DNA of 9,841 nt. It comes from an uncultured Planctomycetaceae bacterium (GTDB lineage Bacteria; Planctomycetota; Planctomycetia; Pirellulales; Thermoguttaceae). Where the stretch lies: NCBI GenBank assembly GCA_947307005.1, contig CAMZHY010000097.1:1-9841 (forward strand). The letters are read 5' to 3'. A model generated the notes under the pieces. It was not told where the DNA came from. It made no database searches and saw only the letters and a program-made list of their open reading frames with translations. Of the stretch, positions 1 to 7,206 are shown in pieces. Positions within the stretch are counted from its first letter, which is position 1. Every line of letters begins with the position of its first letter. Position numbers and translations under genes: made by a program.

Positions 1-654
1 GTTCACCAAGACGGCGTTCTGAAAGAACGTTCAACGTACGAAATTATGACGCCGGAAAGCGTCGGCTTCGTTACGAGCGATCTTGTGCTGGGCAAACACA
101 GCGGTCGCGCGGCGCTCGCCGCCCGTATCAAGTCGCTGGGGTTCGATCTCACGAAAGAGCAACTTGACGCTTCGTTCGCCGAGTTCAAACGTCTGGCCGA
201 CCTGAAGAAGGACGTTTTCGACGCGGATATCGTCGCAATTGTCGACCGTCAAACTTCGACGGGACGTCCGACAGGCGCGGCGGCGGACTGGCAATATGTT
301 TCCTTCGAGTTGACGCGCGGCGCCAAAGGTAAGGCGACCGTTTCCGCGACGCTCTCCCAAAATGGGATCGAAAAGAACGCGGCGGTTTCCGACAGCGACG
401 GGCCGGTTCATTCGATGTTTTGGGCGGTTCAGCAGATCGTTGGACTTCATATTCGTCTTGAAGAGTATAAAGTCGAGGCTGTTTCAGGCGGTTCAGACGC
501 TCAGGGCGAAGTCGTCGTTCGCATTAAGGACGTCGATACGGACGTCGATTACCGCGGGCGCGCGACGTCGACCGACGTGCTCGAGGCGACGCTTTTAGCG
601 TTTGTCGACGCGGTGAACAGAATACAGCGCGCCAGCGAGAAAGATTCGCGGTGA
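1..654 (+). CDS. leuA: 2-isopropylmalate synthase, C-terminal part (5' end outside window)
   Basis: The gene is open from the first base in frame 1 and ends at TGA 652-654, giving the last 217 residues. LeuA condenses acetyl-CoA with 2-oxoisovalerate to 2-isopropylmalate, the first committed step of leucine synthesis, in the cytoplasm. The visible part starts with the signature stretch HQDGVLKERSTYEIM, then LVLGKHSGRAAL, which belong to the region joining the TIM-barrel to the regulatory domain. From about residue 75 it continues as the LeuA dimerisation/allosteric domain (DADIVAIVDRQ, then DYRGRATSTDVLEATLLAF near the end), where leucine binds in feedback-inhibited enzymes. The 3' end looks complete. 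Citramalate synthase is the main alternative because the domain plan is shared, but the GKHSGR and STDV motifs fit LeuA well. The catalytic barrel cannot be judged because it lies outside the window. Confidence 0.93.
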   Translation, partial: VHQDGVLKERSTYEIMTPESVGFVTSDLVLGKHSGRAALAARIKSLGFDLTKEQLDASFAEFKRLADLKKDVFDADIVAIVDRQTSTGRPTGAAADWQYVSFELTRGAKGKATVSATLSQNGIEKNAAVSDSDGPVHSMFWAVQQIVGLHIRLEEYKVEAVSGGSDAQGEVVVRIKDVDTDVDYRGRATSTDVLEATLLAFVDAVNRIQRASEKDSR

Positions 655-677
655 CGCGACGCGCGTCCGATCTTTTT

Positions 678-708
678 CGAACGGGCGGTTTCAAGCGGCG
701 TTCGTTTT
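678..708 (+). terminator. Candidate terminator hairpin after leuA
   Basis: A perfect 6-bp inverted repeat, CGAACG (678-683) and CGTTCG (699-704), encloses a 15-base loop and is followed by TTTT (705-708). It begins 24 bases after the leuA stop. The stem is short and the T run modest, so it may act only together with the next hairpin. Confidence 0.35.
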
Positions 709-712
709 GGTC

Positions 713-741
713 GGCGCCGTTCTCTTTGTGAGAACGACGCC
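713..741 (+). terminator. Second hairpin after leuA, weak T tract
   Basis: GGCGCCGTTCTC (713-724) pairs with GAGAACGACGCC (730-741) with one mismatch, giving a 12-position stem and a TTTGT loop. This is the most stable structure in the gap. Downstream there is only TTGCGCTTTT rather than a clean T run, so intrinsic termination is plausible but not certain. An attenuator or mRNA-stabilising role is an alternative. Confidence 0.4.
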
Positions 742-995
742 TTGCGCTTTTGACGCGGGGGAAGGGACTTCCATCGTTTTAATCGTAAAAATGCGGAAAC
801 TTTGCGTTTTTGCTTTTTTCTCTTCCCCTTGTTTGTCGATATCATGAAGACGCCGCGTTCCGTTTTGGGACGGCGGCGGAGTTGGTTGGAACGCAGTTTT
901 TGCGATTCAGACGACGCGCGGCGTTTACCGGGTTCTGTTTTCGCGTCCGGCGAACGATTGCGTTTATTGAATTTGAAGTCGTTGGTATTTTGGTC

Positions 996-1001
996 GGAGA
1001 G
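996..1001 (+). promoter_or_regulatory. Ribosome binding site that sets the start at 1012
   Basis: GGAGAG lies 10 bases before ATG 1012. The upstream in-frame ATGs at 802 and 844 have no comparable site, and the protein only begins to look like an acyl-AMP ligase after 1012. This supports 1012 as the true start. Confidence 0.6.
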
Positions 1002-1011
1002 AGCAGCGCTT

Positions 1012-4000
1012 ATGGGCAACCCGTTACAGTTTGACGCCGGTCGTTCTAACCTGGTGGATCTTGTGCGCTTTCGCGCGCGTTATCAGCCGAACGACGTCGC
1101 GTTCACTTACGTGACGAATAGCGGGGGCGTCGGCGCCTCGGAAAAGAACCTGACGTACTCTGAGCTTGATCGCCGTTGTCGACGCGTTGCGGCGTGGCTT
1201 CAGCGCAACGATATGCGCGGAAAGCGCGCGCTGCTACTCTATCGTCCGGGATTGGAATTCATTTCCGGATTCTACGGTTGCCTTTACGCGGGCGCGACGG
1301 CGATTCCCGCATATCCTCCGACGAAGAACCGATCAATGCTGCGCATTCAGTCGATCGCTTCAGACGCGGAAGCGAGCATGGCGCTCACGACGACCGACGT
1401 CGTTGATCAGGTCAAAAACACGATCAACGAAACGCCGCTTCTCCAGCAGATTCCGTGGGTTTCGACGGACGCGCTTCCCGAAGGGATCGAAGACGACTGG
1501 GTCGATCCCGAAGTCGATCAGTCTGATATTGCGTTTCTTCAATACACTTCCGGTTCGACGGGAACCCCGAAGGGCGTCATGCTTTCGCATGGCAATATGC
1601 TGAGTAATTCAACGCTTATCGAACGCGGTTTTGAGCACACTCGTTCGAGCGTTGGAGTATACTGGCTTCCGAGTTATCACGACATGGGGCTTATCGGCGG
1701 CGTGATTCAGCCCGTTTTCTGCGGGTGCCGCATCTACATGATGGCGCCGTTGAATTTCCTGACGCGTCCTCATGTTTGGCTCCAGATGATCTCCAAGTAC
1801 AAGGCGACGACGAGCGGCGGTCCGAACTTCGCCTACGATCTCTGCGTCAAGATCAAAGACGAGAGCAAGCTCGAAGGAATTGATTTGAGTTCGTGGAAGG
1901 TCGCGTTCAAGGGGGCGGAGCCGGTTCGCGCCGAGACGCTCGAGCGGTTTGCCGCTAAATTTGAACGTTACGGCTTTAATTACAATTCGTTCTATCCTTG
2001 TTTCGGTCTCGCCGAAGGCACTCTCATTGTGACGGGCGGCATGAAGAACGATCCTCCGATCGTTCGTTCGATCGACGCGGACGCGCTCGGAGAGGGACGC
2101 GCCGTCGAGGTTCAGCCGGACGCGCCTCGAGCGCATAAAGTCGTCTCAAGCGGTCGCGTTATTTTTGGTCAGCGTCTTGCGATTGTCGATGAAAAGACGT
2201 TGAAGGAACTTCCCGACGGTCGGGTTGGCGAAATTTGGACCTGTAGTTCGAGCGTCGCCCAAGGTTATTGGCATAACCCGACGGAAACGGAACGCGTGTT
2301 TCAAGCGCGCCTTGCCGACAAGCCCGACGAAGGGCCGTTCCTTCGCACCGGCGACCTTGGTTTTGTTCAAGACGGCGAACTTTTCGTGACCGGGCGCATC
2401 AAGGATATGATGATTATCCGCGGCGTCAACGTCTACCCGCAGGATATAGAAATTACCGCTCAGGGCGTTTCTTCGTCTCTCGTAATCAACGGCGGCGGCG
2501 CGTTTCTCGTTGGCGGTCCAGACGAGGAAAGACTTGTTCTTCTCCAGGAAGTCGAACGCAATTTGAAGGATTCCGGAGTCATTGCGGAACTCTTCAGCGA
2601 GATACGCAAACGCGTCGCGCTTGAGCACGAGACGCCGATTAGCGAGATTGTTTTCATCCAGAGAGGATCGCTTCCGAAGACGTCGAGCGGCAAGGTTCAG
2701 CGCCATGCGTGTCGCGACGCGTTCCTCAAGAATGAACTCAAGGTCGTCGCCCGTTGGTCGGTCGACGACGTCGCGACGAGCGTCGGCGACGTTCAGAAGA
2801 CGAGTTCAGGCGCGACAGGGTATTCGACGGAAGATAATCCGCTTTACGTTGGCGACGAAAGCGCCAGCGAGAGCGCGGCCGCCTGGAAGGAGACGGAACA
2901 GGACGTGTCGAACGTCTTTACGGTTTCCGAGAAAAAGAACGAGGACGACAAGTCCGATTCCGGCGTTTCCGAGGGGTTGACGACGCTAGTTCCTTCCGCA
3001 ATCAGTTATAAAGAAACGGCGCGCATCGTTCTCGAAGAAATCCGTCGCGTAGGGAAGGAACGCGTTCGCGACGTGATGCTCGACACGGACGTGACTACGC
3101 TCGGTCTCGACTCGCTTGAGCGGATGGAAATCATCGCGGCGATCGAGGATCGATTCGGCGGTCAATTTCCGGAGGAGTCGTTGCAACAGATGGCGACCGT
3201 TCGAGAACTGGTCGACGGCGTTCGCAAGTACCTTGGCGTCGGTCGTTCCGCCCCGGCGGCGCCGAAGCGCTACGAGATTGACGACGCATGCTCGGACGTC
3301 TCAAAGTTCCCCGAATATATCGCGATCCATCAAAAGTTTGAAATGGCGAAAAGCCTCGGCATGAACCATTTCTTCGAACCGCACGAAGGCGCGGCGGGCG
3401 CGACGATCAGGATCAACGGCAAAGATTATATTAACTTCTCGACGTACAATTACATTGGGACGTCGGGCGATCCTCGCGTCACGGCGGCGGCGCAGGACGC
3501 GGTCGCGCAGTATGGCACGACTGCGGGCGCGAGTCGTATCGTCGCTGGGGAACTGCCGATTCACCGCGAGCTTGAAAACGAGATTACGAAATTCCTCGGC
3601 GTAGAGGACACGATTGTTCTCGTTGGAGGACATCAGACAAACGAGATCATTATCGGCCACTTGATGGGCGCCGAAGACCTGATTTTGCACGATTCGCTCG
3701 CGCATAATTCGATCGTCCAAGGGTGCATCCTTTCCGGCGCGCGGCGTCGACCCTTCCCACACGGGGATTGGAACGCGGTCGATAAAATTCTCGCGACTCA
3801 GCGGACGCGGTATCGACGCGTCTTGATCGTCCTCGAGGGCGTCTACAGCATGGACGGCGATTATCCGGAACTTCCGGAATTTATTAAGCTTCGCGAGAAG
3901 TATAAGACGCTTCTGATGATTGACGAGGCGCATTCGATTGGCGTTCTTGGAAAGACTGGACGCGGAATCGGAGAGCACTTCAACGTCAATCGCCGCGACG

Positions 4001-4494
4001 TCGATATCTGGATGTGCACGCTCAGCAAGACGTTTGCGAGTTGCGGCGGTTATATCGCCGGACGGAAGGAACTTGTCGAGTACCTTAAATACACGGCTCC
4101 GTCCTTTATGTTCAGCGTCGGCATGCCGCCCGCGCAGGCCGGGGCGGCGCTCGCCGCGCTCCGCGTTCTTGAGGCGGAGCCGGAGCGCGCGGAGAAACTT
4201 CGCAGCAACAGCGCGTACTTTAAGGAGCTTGCTCGAGGTTACGGTATGAACGTCGGGCTTGCGGCGGATACGGGCGTCGTTCCCGTAATCCTTGGGAACT
4301 CGATTAAGACGCTTGCCGCGTCGCATCAACTGTTCCTACGCGGGATTAACGCGCATCCGATTCTTCATCCGGCGGTTGAAGAACATCAGGCGCGAATTAG
4401 ATTCTTCTTGACGTCGCTCCATTCTTTTGATCAGATTAAGACGACTGTCGACACGCTCGCGGTCGTTCTGAAAGAGCTTGAAGCGCAAAAATGA
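1012..4494 (+). CDS. Fatty acyl-AMP ligase / acyl carrier protein / alpha-oxoamine synthase fusion
   Basis: This 1160-residue protein has three domains in order. (a) Adenylate-forming ligase, about 10-585: P-loop YTSGSTGTPKG 178-188, PCFGLAEGT 329-337 (typical of fatty acyl-AMP ligases), RTGDLG 445-450, GRIKDMMIIRG 461-471, and catalytic Lys561 in LPKTSSGK. (b) A Ser/Glu/Lys-rich linker, then an acyl carrier protein, 666-742, with LGLDSLERM; Ser701 is the phosphopantetheine site. (c) A PLP-dependent fold-type I alpha-oxoamine synthase, about 770-1160: STYNYIG from 810, LAHNS with PLP-stacking His898, DEAHSIG with Asp971 and His974, and TLSK with the Schiff-base Lys1006. All key residues are present. 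By family knowledge the ligase activates a free fatty acid, loads the carrier, and the oxoamine domain condenses the acyl thioester with an amino acid, releasing CO2 to give an amino ketone (compare serine palmitoyltransferase, AONS). The amino acid is not readable; serine or alanine are guesses. No ketoreductase or acyltransferase gene is adjacent. The start at 1012 is chosen on RBS and homology. Confidence 0.88.
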   Translation: MGNPLQFDAGRSNLVDLVRFRARYQPNDVAFTYVTNSGGVGASEKNLTYSELDRRCRRVAAWLQRNDMRGKRALLLYRPGLEFISGFYGCLYAGATAIPAYPPTKNRSMLRIQSIASDAEASMALTTTDVVDQVKNTINETPLLQQIPWVSTDALPEGIEDDWVDPEVDQSDIAFLQYTSGSTGTPKGVMLSHGNMLSNSTLIERGFEHTRSSVGVYWLPSYHDMGLIGGVIQPVFCGCRIYMMAPLNFLTRPHVWLQMISKYKATTSGGPNFAYDLCVKIKDESKLEGIDLSSWKVAFKGAEPVRAETLERFAAKFERYGFNYNSFYPCFGLAEGTLIVTGGMKNDPPIVRSIDADALGEGRAVEVQPDAPRAHKVVSSGRVIFGQRLAIVDEKTLKELPDGRVGEIWTCSSSVAQGYWHNPTETERVFQARLADKPDEGPFLRTGDLGFVQDGELFVTGRIKDMMIIRGVNVYPQDIEITAQGVSSSLVINGGGAFLVGGPDEERLVLLQEVERNLKDSGVIAELFSEIRKRVALEHETPISEIVFIQRGSLPKTSSGKVQRHACRDAFLKNELKVVARWSVDDVATSVGDVQKTSSGATGYSTEDNPLYVGDESASESAAAWKETEQDVSNVFTVSEKKNEDDKSDSGVSEGLTTLVPSAISYKETARIVLEEIRRVGKERVRDVMLDTDVTTLGLDSLERMEIIAAIEDRFGGQFPEESLQQMATVRELVDGVRKYLGVGRSAPAAPKRYEIDDACSDVSKFPEYIAIHQKFEMAKSLGMNHFFEPHEGAAGATIRINGKDYINFSTYNYIGTSGDPRVTAAAQDAVAQYGTTAGASRIVAGELPIHRELENEITKFLGVEDTIVLVGGHQTNEIIIGHLMGAEDLILHDSLAHNSIVQGCILSGARRRPFPHGDWNAVDKILATQRTRYRRVLIVLEGVYSMDGDYPELPEFIKLREKYKTLLMIDEAHSIGVLGKTGRGIGEHFNVNRRDVDIWMCTLSKTFASCGGYIAGRKELVEYLKYTAPSFMFSVGMPPAQAGAALAALRVLEAEPERAEKLRSNSAYFKELARGYGMNVGLAADTGVVPVILGNSIKTLAASHQLFLRGINAHPILHPAVEEHQARIRFFLTSLHSFDQIKTTVDTLAVVLKELEAQK

Positions 4495-4508
4495 CGACGT
4501 TTGTCGTC
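4493..4508 (+). other. Small hairpin overlapping the stop codon
   Basis: GACGAC (4493-4498) and GTCGTC (4503-4508) form a perfect 6-bp stem with a GTTT loop. It begins inside the TGA stop of the acyl-ligase fusion. It has no T tract and may only assist the terminator 22 bases further on. Confidence 0.3.
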
Positions 4509-4530
4509 GCGAGCGCTTAAAAGAGAGAAC

Positions 4531-4565
4531 GGCGCGCCGCTTCATTAGACGGCGCGTCTTTTTTT
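4531..4565 (+). terminator. Intrinsic terminator after the acyl-ligase fusion gene
   Basis: GGCGCGCCG (4531-4539) pairs with CGGCGCGTC (4550-4558) over 9 bp including one G-T wobble, with a 10-base loop. Seven T residues follow at 4559-4565. It lies 36 bases after the stop and before the RBS of the next gene. It is the clearest terminator in the window and implies that the cytochrome gene downstream has its own promoter or relies on read-through. Confidence 0.8.
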
Positions 4566-4601
4566 CGCGATTGATTACAGACGCGGCGCCGCGCCGCGAA
4601 A

Positions 4602-4608
4602 GAGAGGG
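4602..4608 (+). promoter_or_regulatory. Ribosome binding site that sets the start at 4613
   Basis: GAGAGGG sits 4 bases before ATG 4613. An in-frame ATG at 4478 would put the start inside the previous gene and run through its terminator, giving a basic Arg-rich leader. The purine-rich site and the hydrophobic N-terminus favour 4613. Confidence 0.6.
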
Positions 4609-4612
4609 CGCG

Positions 4613-6898
4613 ATGCGCTACCCTTGGCTTGACGTTCCTGTTCTGACGCCGACGTTTCTTTTTTCCCTCGTCGCGCTCGCGTTCTCGTTTGTCGCGCACT
4701 ATGCGGTCGGGGGCGGCGTTCTGCTCGCGTTTGAAAATGGTCGGTCGCTTCGAAACGACGACGTCAAATATCGGACGTATCTCAAGAAAAACGCGAAATT
4801 TTTCGTCGAGTTTACGTCGACGTTTGGAATTGTCTTAGGGCTTGGATTCTGGATTTCCGCAGGAATAGCGGCTCCCTTTGCGACGGAGTTGTTCGTCAAG
4901 ATTTTCGCGTTTGCGCTTGCGATCGAGGCGCTGCTCGCGTTTCAGTCGCTCGTCGCGCTGTTTGCGCTCTATTACTGTTGGGATAAGCTCAGTCCTCGAG
5001 CGAGTCGCGTTCTCGCTTGGCTCTACGCGTTGACGTCGTGGTTTGCTCTCGCGCTGGCGTCGGCGCTCGCTTCCTTTACGCTCAACTCGGAAGGCGTCGT
5101 CGGCGACTGGGAGTCGACCGACGATCTTTGGCGAGCGCTGTTGAACGTCCAGTTTCCGGCGCAGTTGTTTTTGCGAACCGGCGCGGCGCTTATGATCGGC
5201 GCGTTCTTCTTCATGGTTCACGCCGCTTACGTAGAGAAGGATTTTAATCTTCGCGAACGGATCGCGGCGCGAATGCGCGTTCCGTCGTTCGTCGGGGCGT
5301 TCATGCTCGTCGCGGGCGTCCTTGGCGGCGGACGCGTTCTTTCGGAGACGAGTCGGTTGACGCTTGAAAGCTCCTCGACGTCGAGCGCGTTCGCAGGACT
5401 TTTCGTCGCGTCCCTGTTGGCGATTCTTGTCCTTCTTGTCGTTGGACCATGCCGTCGTCCTCGAGAGATCAACGCTGGGCAGACGCTGTCGCTCCTCTTT
5501 TTAGCGTTCGCCGCCCTCGGCGCCGTCGAGGGCGAGATTGCGATTATCCGCCGTCCTTACGACGTCGATCGCGTCGTCTACCGCAATCAGATGACGCGCG
5601 CCGAAGTCGCGCAGGCGCGTCAGATCGGAATCTTGTACCTAGGAACGTGGACAACCTACGCGCTCGACGCGCTTCAGGAGGAATATCCGGATCTGGCGAT
5701 TTCCGCTCAAAAGTATCTTGGCGTCGAGTCGATTCATCTTGAACCGCCCGTTCTTTCGGACGTCGACAAAGAGGGAGACGAAGAAGTCGGAGAAGAACCG
5801 GAAGGGACGGAAACCGACGGAACGAACGGCGCCGAAAACGTTGATTCGTCCGATCTTACAATGTCTAATGCGGACGTTTCCATCGCGCTGTTTACTCAGA
5901 CCGTCGCGCAGCGTTCGAGCTTTACTCCCGCCGCGACCAATCCCAGCGCGTTGGATCCGAGTCCGACGCTAAATCAGGTTTCCACGCTTCAAAATCCGAA
6001 CGTTTCCGGAGGGCGTCAGAACGCGCTTTCCACGAGTGGGAACCAAAGCGTCAATCCGCGTTTGACGGGCGGCGCGGCGTCTCGACTTTCCGAATTGCCC
6101 GAACCGCAGGTCGAAGTTCCCGTTCTCAATTCAGCCGGACCGCAACCCCCGTCTATCGTCGCTCCCGTCTCGGGGAATGGCGCGCCCGTCGCGCTTCCGA
6201 ACCAGTCCGTTCAACCGACCAATCGGGTTCCTCCCGTCCGTCCGAACGCGCGGACGCCGCAACAGCCCTCGCCGCAAAACGTCGAGGAGTCCCAGAACGT
6301 TACGCGACAGAACCAACCCGTCGCGGATTCGATTTCGCCTCCGATTGAACTCGACGTTACGCCAGCGTCGGAATTCGATTCGGACCGCGATGGCGAGGGA
6401 GAATTCGAAGAGGAGAGAACGCGCGTTTTGCCTGAATCCCTCGATCTAGAAGTCAACGGACCGATCGCGCGCGGGAACGACGATCTTCTCCAAGTTAGTC
6501 GTCGGGATCGACGCGAATTGGGACGCATGGTATTCTTGCGCAACTGCAATGGCTGTCACGCGGAAAAGCACGGACTTTCCGCCGTCGCGCCGCACGTTGG
6601 GGGACGAAGCGTCGCCGAGTTGCGCGACTTTGTCACAAGACTGAACTATGTACGTTTCGACATGCCTCCGTGGGCGGGAACGGAGGTTGAGGCGGAACTT
6701 CTTGCGGAATATCTCGATTCGATCGCGCCTAAAGTTCCCGATTCCGCCTTCATGAAGGATAAACCGAAGAAAGAGAAAGAACGTCCGAAATCTGAAGAGG
6801 ACGAATCCGATCAAGGGGGAGACGAGTCCTCCGAAGAATCGAGCGCGGACGGCGGCGCGACCTCGGGCGACGGTTCGGAAGGTCTCATCGGCTTGTGA
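4613..6898 (+). CDS. CydA-like membrane protein fused to a monoheme cytochrome c domain
   Basis: This is a 761-residue protein. Residues 12-312 hold about eight membrane helices. Their order and motifs resemble CydA of cytochrome bd: His29 in the first helix (E. coli His19, a high-spin heme ligand), ALAIEALLAF with Glu105 (E. coli Glu99), the Trp-Asp-Lys loop after helix 3, and a late RRPYDV resembling GRQPW. Several features are missing: the E. coli Glu107 position is Leu, the heme b558 ligand position His186 is Arg188, no Met393 equivalent is seen, and the loop between helices 6 and 7 is only about 20 residues, so there is no Q-loop. Residues 378-627 are acidic, then Pro/Gln/Asn/Ser-rich and disordered. 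A class I cytochrome c domain follows, with CNGCH (Cys645, Cys648, His649) and a probable axial Met684 in DMPPW. The tail is charged and Ser-rich. Positive charges between helices predict both termini outside the cytoplasm, which suits heme c. Inferred role: oxygen reduction or sensing using cytochrome c electrons. No cydB gene is adjacent. Confidence 0.72.
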   Translation: MRYPWLDVPVLTPTFLFSLVALAFSFVAHYAVGGGVLLAFENGRSLRNDDVKYRTYLKKNAKFFVEFTSTFGIVLGLGFWISAGIAAPFATELFVKIFAFALAIEALLAFQSLVALFALYYCWDKLSPRASRVLAWLYALTSWFALALASALASFTLNSEGVVGDWESTDDLWRALLNVQFPAQLFLRTGAALMIGAFFFMVHAAYVEKDFNLRERIAARMRVPSFVGAFMLVAGVLGGGRVLSETSRLTLESSSTSSAFAGLFVASLLAILVLLVVGPCRRPREINAGQTLSLLFLAFAALGAVEGEIAIIRRPYDVDRVVYRNQMTRAEVAQARQIGILYLGTWTTYALDALQEEYPDLAISAQKYLGVESIHLEPPVLSDVDKEGDEEVGEEPEGTETDGTNGAENVDSSDLTMSNADVSIALFTQTVAQRSSFTPAATNPSALDPSPTLNQVSTLQNPNVSGGRQNALSTSGNQSVNPRLTGGAASRLSELPEPQVEVPVLNSAGPQPPSIVAPVSGNGAPVALPNQSVQPTNRVPPVRPNARTPQQPSPQNVEESQNVTRQNQPVADSISPPIELDVTPASEFDSDRDGEGEFEEERTRVLPESLDLEVNGPIARGNDDLLQVSRRDRRELGRMVFLRNCNGCHAEKHGLSAVAPHVGGRSVAELRDFVTRLNYVRFDMPPWAGTEVEAELLAEYLDSIAPKVPDSAFMKDKPKKEKERPKSEEDESDQGGDESSEESSADGGATSGDGSEGLIGL

Positions 6899-6929
6899 AT
6901 CCGAGACGTCGGACTCTGGAGCGCTTGCG

Positions 6930-6968
6930 ATTTACGGTGTTTCCGCAAATTCAGACGATTTTTGTTTT
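6930..6968 (+). terminator. Weak candidate terminator for the cytochrome gene
   Basis: ATTT (6930-6933) and AAAT (6947-6950) flank CGG (6935-6937) and CCG (6943-6945), with one mismatch and a TGTTT loop. After an 8-base gap comes a T-rich run, TTTTTGTTTT (6959-6968). The stem is weak and the gap long, so the T run may be coincidental. Confidence 0.25.
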
Positions 6969-7031
6969 CCGCGCGTTATTATCGTCGTTGTTCGCCTTTT
7001 TGCCTTCCTGCTCGTTTTCCTAACCTTTGAG

Positions 7032-7085
7032 AAAAGAAAAGCGTCAAGGGGAAGGAGGAAAAGCCTGTTCGCCCCCTGACCGCTT
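7032..7085 (-). terminator. Intrinsic terminator for the NagB-LmbE gene
   Basis: Read on the minus strand, AAGCG, a bulged G, then TCAGGGGG pairs with CCCCTTGACGCTT (13 bp with one wobble; arms at 7072-7085 and 7039-7051). The U-rich tail TTCTTTTC follows. The wobble forms only in the minus-strand RNA (it is an A/C mismatch on the plus strand), and the T tract exists only on that side. It lies about 120 bases past the gene's stop. Confidence 0.55.
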
Positions 7086-7162
7086 AACGCTTGGTTCCGT
7101 TATCATTGATGAAGCCGAAATAAAGAGCGGGCCGCGTCTTGAAACGATAGGAACGAAGTCGA

Positions 7163-7194
7163 CCGGTTTCGATTTACGTTAAATGCGGAACCGG
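7163..7194 (-). other. Strong hairpin 12 bases after the NagB-LmbE stop
   Basis: CCGGTTTCG (7163-7171) pairs with CGGAACCGG (7186-7194) over 9 bp with one wobble on the plus strand. Inside it, ATTTA (7172-7176) pairs with TAAAT (7180-7184) around a CGT loop, with a single bulged G at 7185. This gives a 14-bp stem. No T tract lies on either side, so it may protect the mRNA 3' end or act with a termination factor rather than as an intrinsic terminator. Confidence 0.4.
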
Positions 7195-7206
7195 CGGGAT
7201 CTAGGT

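Larger units (their letters stand above)
655..1011. other. Intergenic region between leuA and the acyl-AMP ligase gene
   Basis: This 357-base gap contains two hairpins just after leuA (678-708 and 713-741). A pyrimidine-rich stretch with many T runs follows at about 806-838. An open frame in phase with the next gene crosses the gap from 802, but its translation (Arg/Ser/Phe-rich) resembles no acyl ligase N-terminus, so I treat it as non-coding leader. No convincing -35/-10 pair is visible. A TTGACG at 750-755 lacks a -10 box at normal spacing. Confidence 0.5.
6899..7206. other. Convergent intergenic region between the cytochrome and NagB-LmbE genes
   Basis: This 308-base stretch separates two genes that face each other. 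It contains three hairpins described separately: a weak plus-strand candidate near 6930-6968, a good minus-strand terminator at 7032-7085, and a long stem at 7163-7194. No open frame with an RBS and no RNA gene is recognisable. Confidence 0.5.

Noticed and set aside
802..1011. In-frame N-terminal extension of the acyl-ligase fusion starting at 802 or 844
   Set aside because: No ribosome binding site at either ATG, the translation is unlike any acyl-AMP ligase N-terminus, and GGAGAG at 996-1001 precedes a fitting start at 1012.
3301..4329. Minus-strand open frame of 342 codons inside the oxoamine synthase domain
   Set aside because: It is antisense to conserved catalytic motifs, is Arg-rich with no recognisable domain, and arises from the codon bias of the true gene.
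4478..4612. Extended start of the cytochrome fusion gene at 4478
   Set aside because: It would overlap the previous gene and translate through its terminator; the leader is Arg-rich and the RBS before 4613 fits better.
4613..6898. Calling this gene a standard quinol-oxidising cytochrome bd subunit I
   Set aside because: The quinol loop is absent, the heme b558 ligand positions are not conserved, and a heme c domain is attached.
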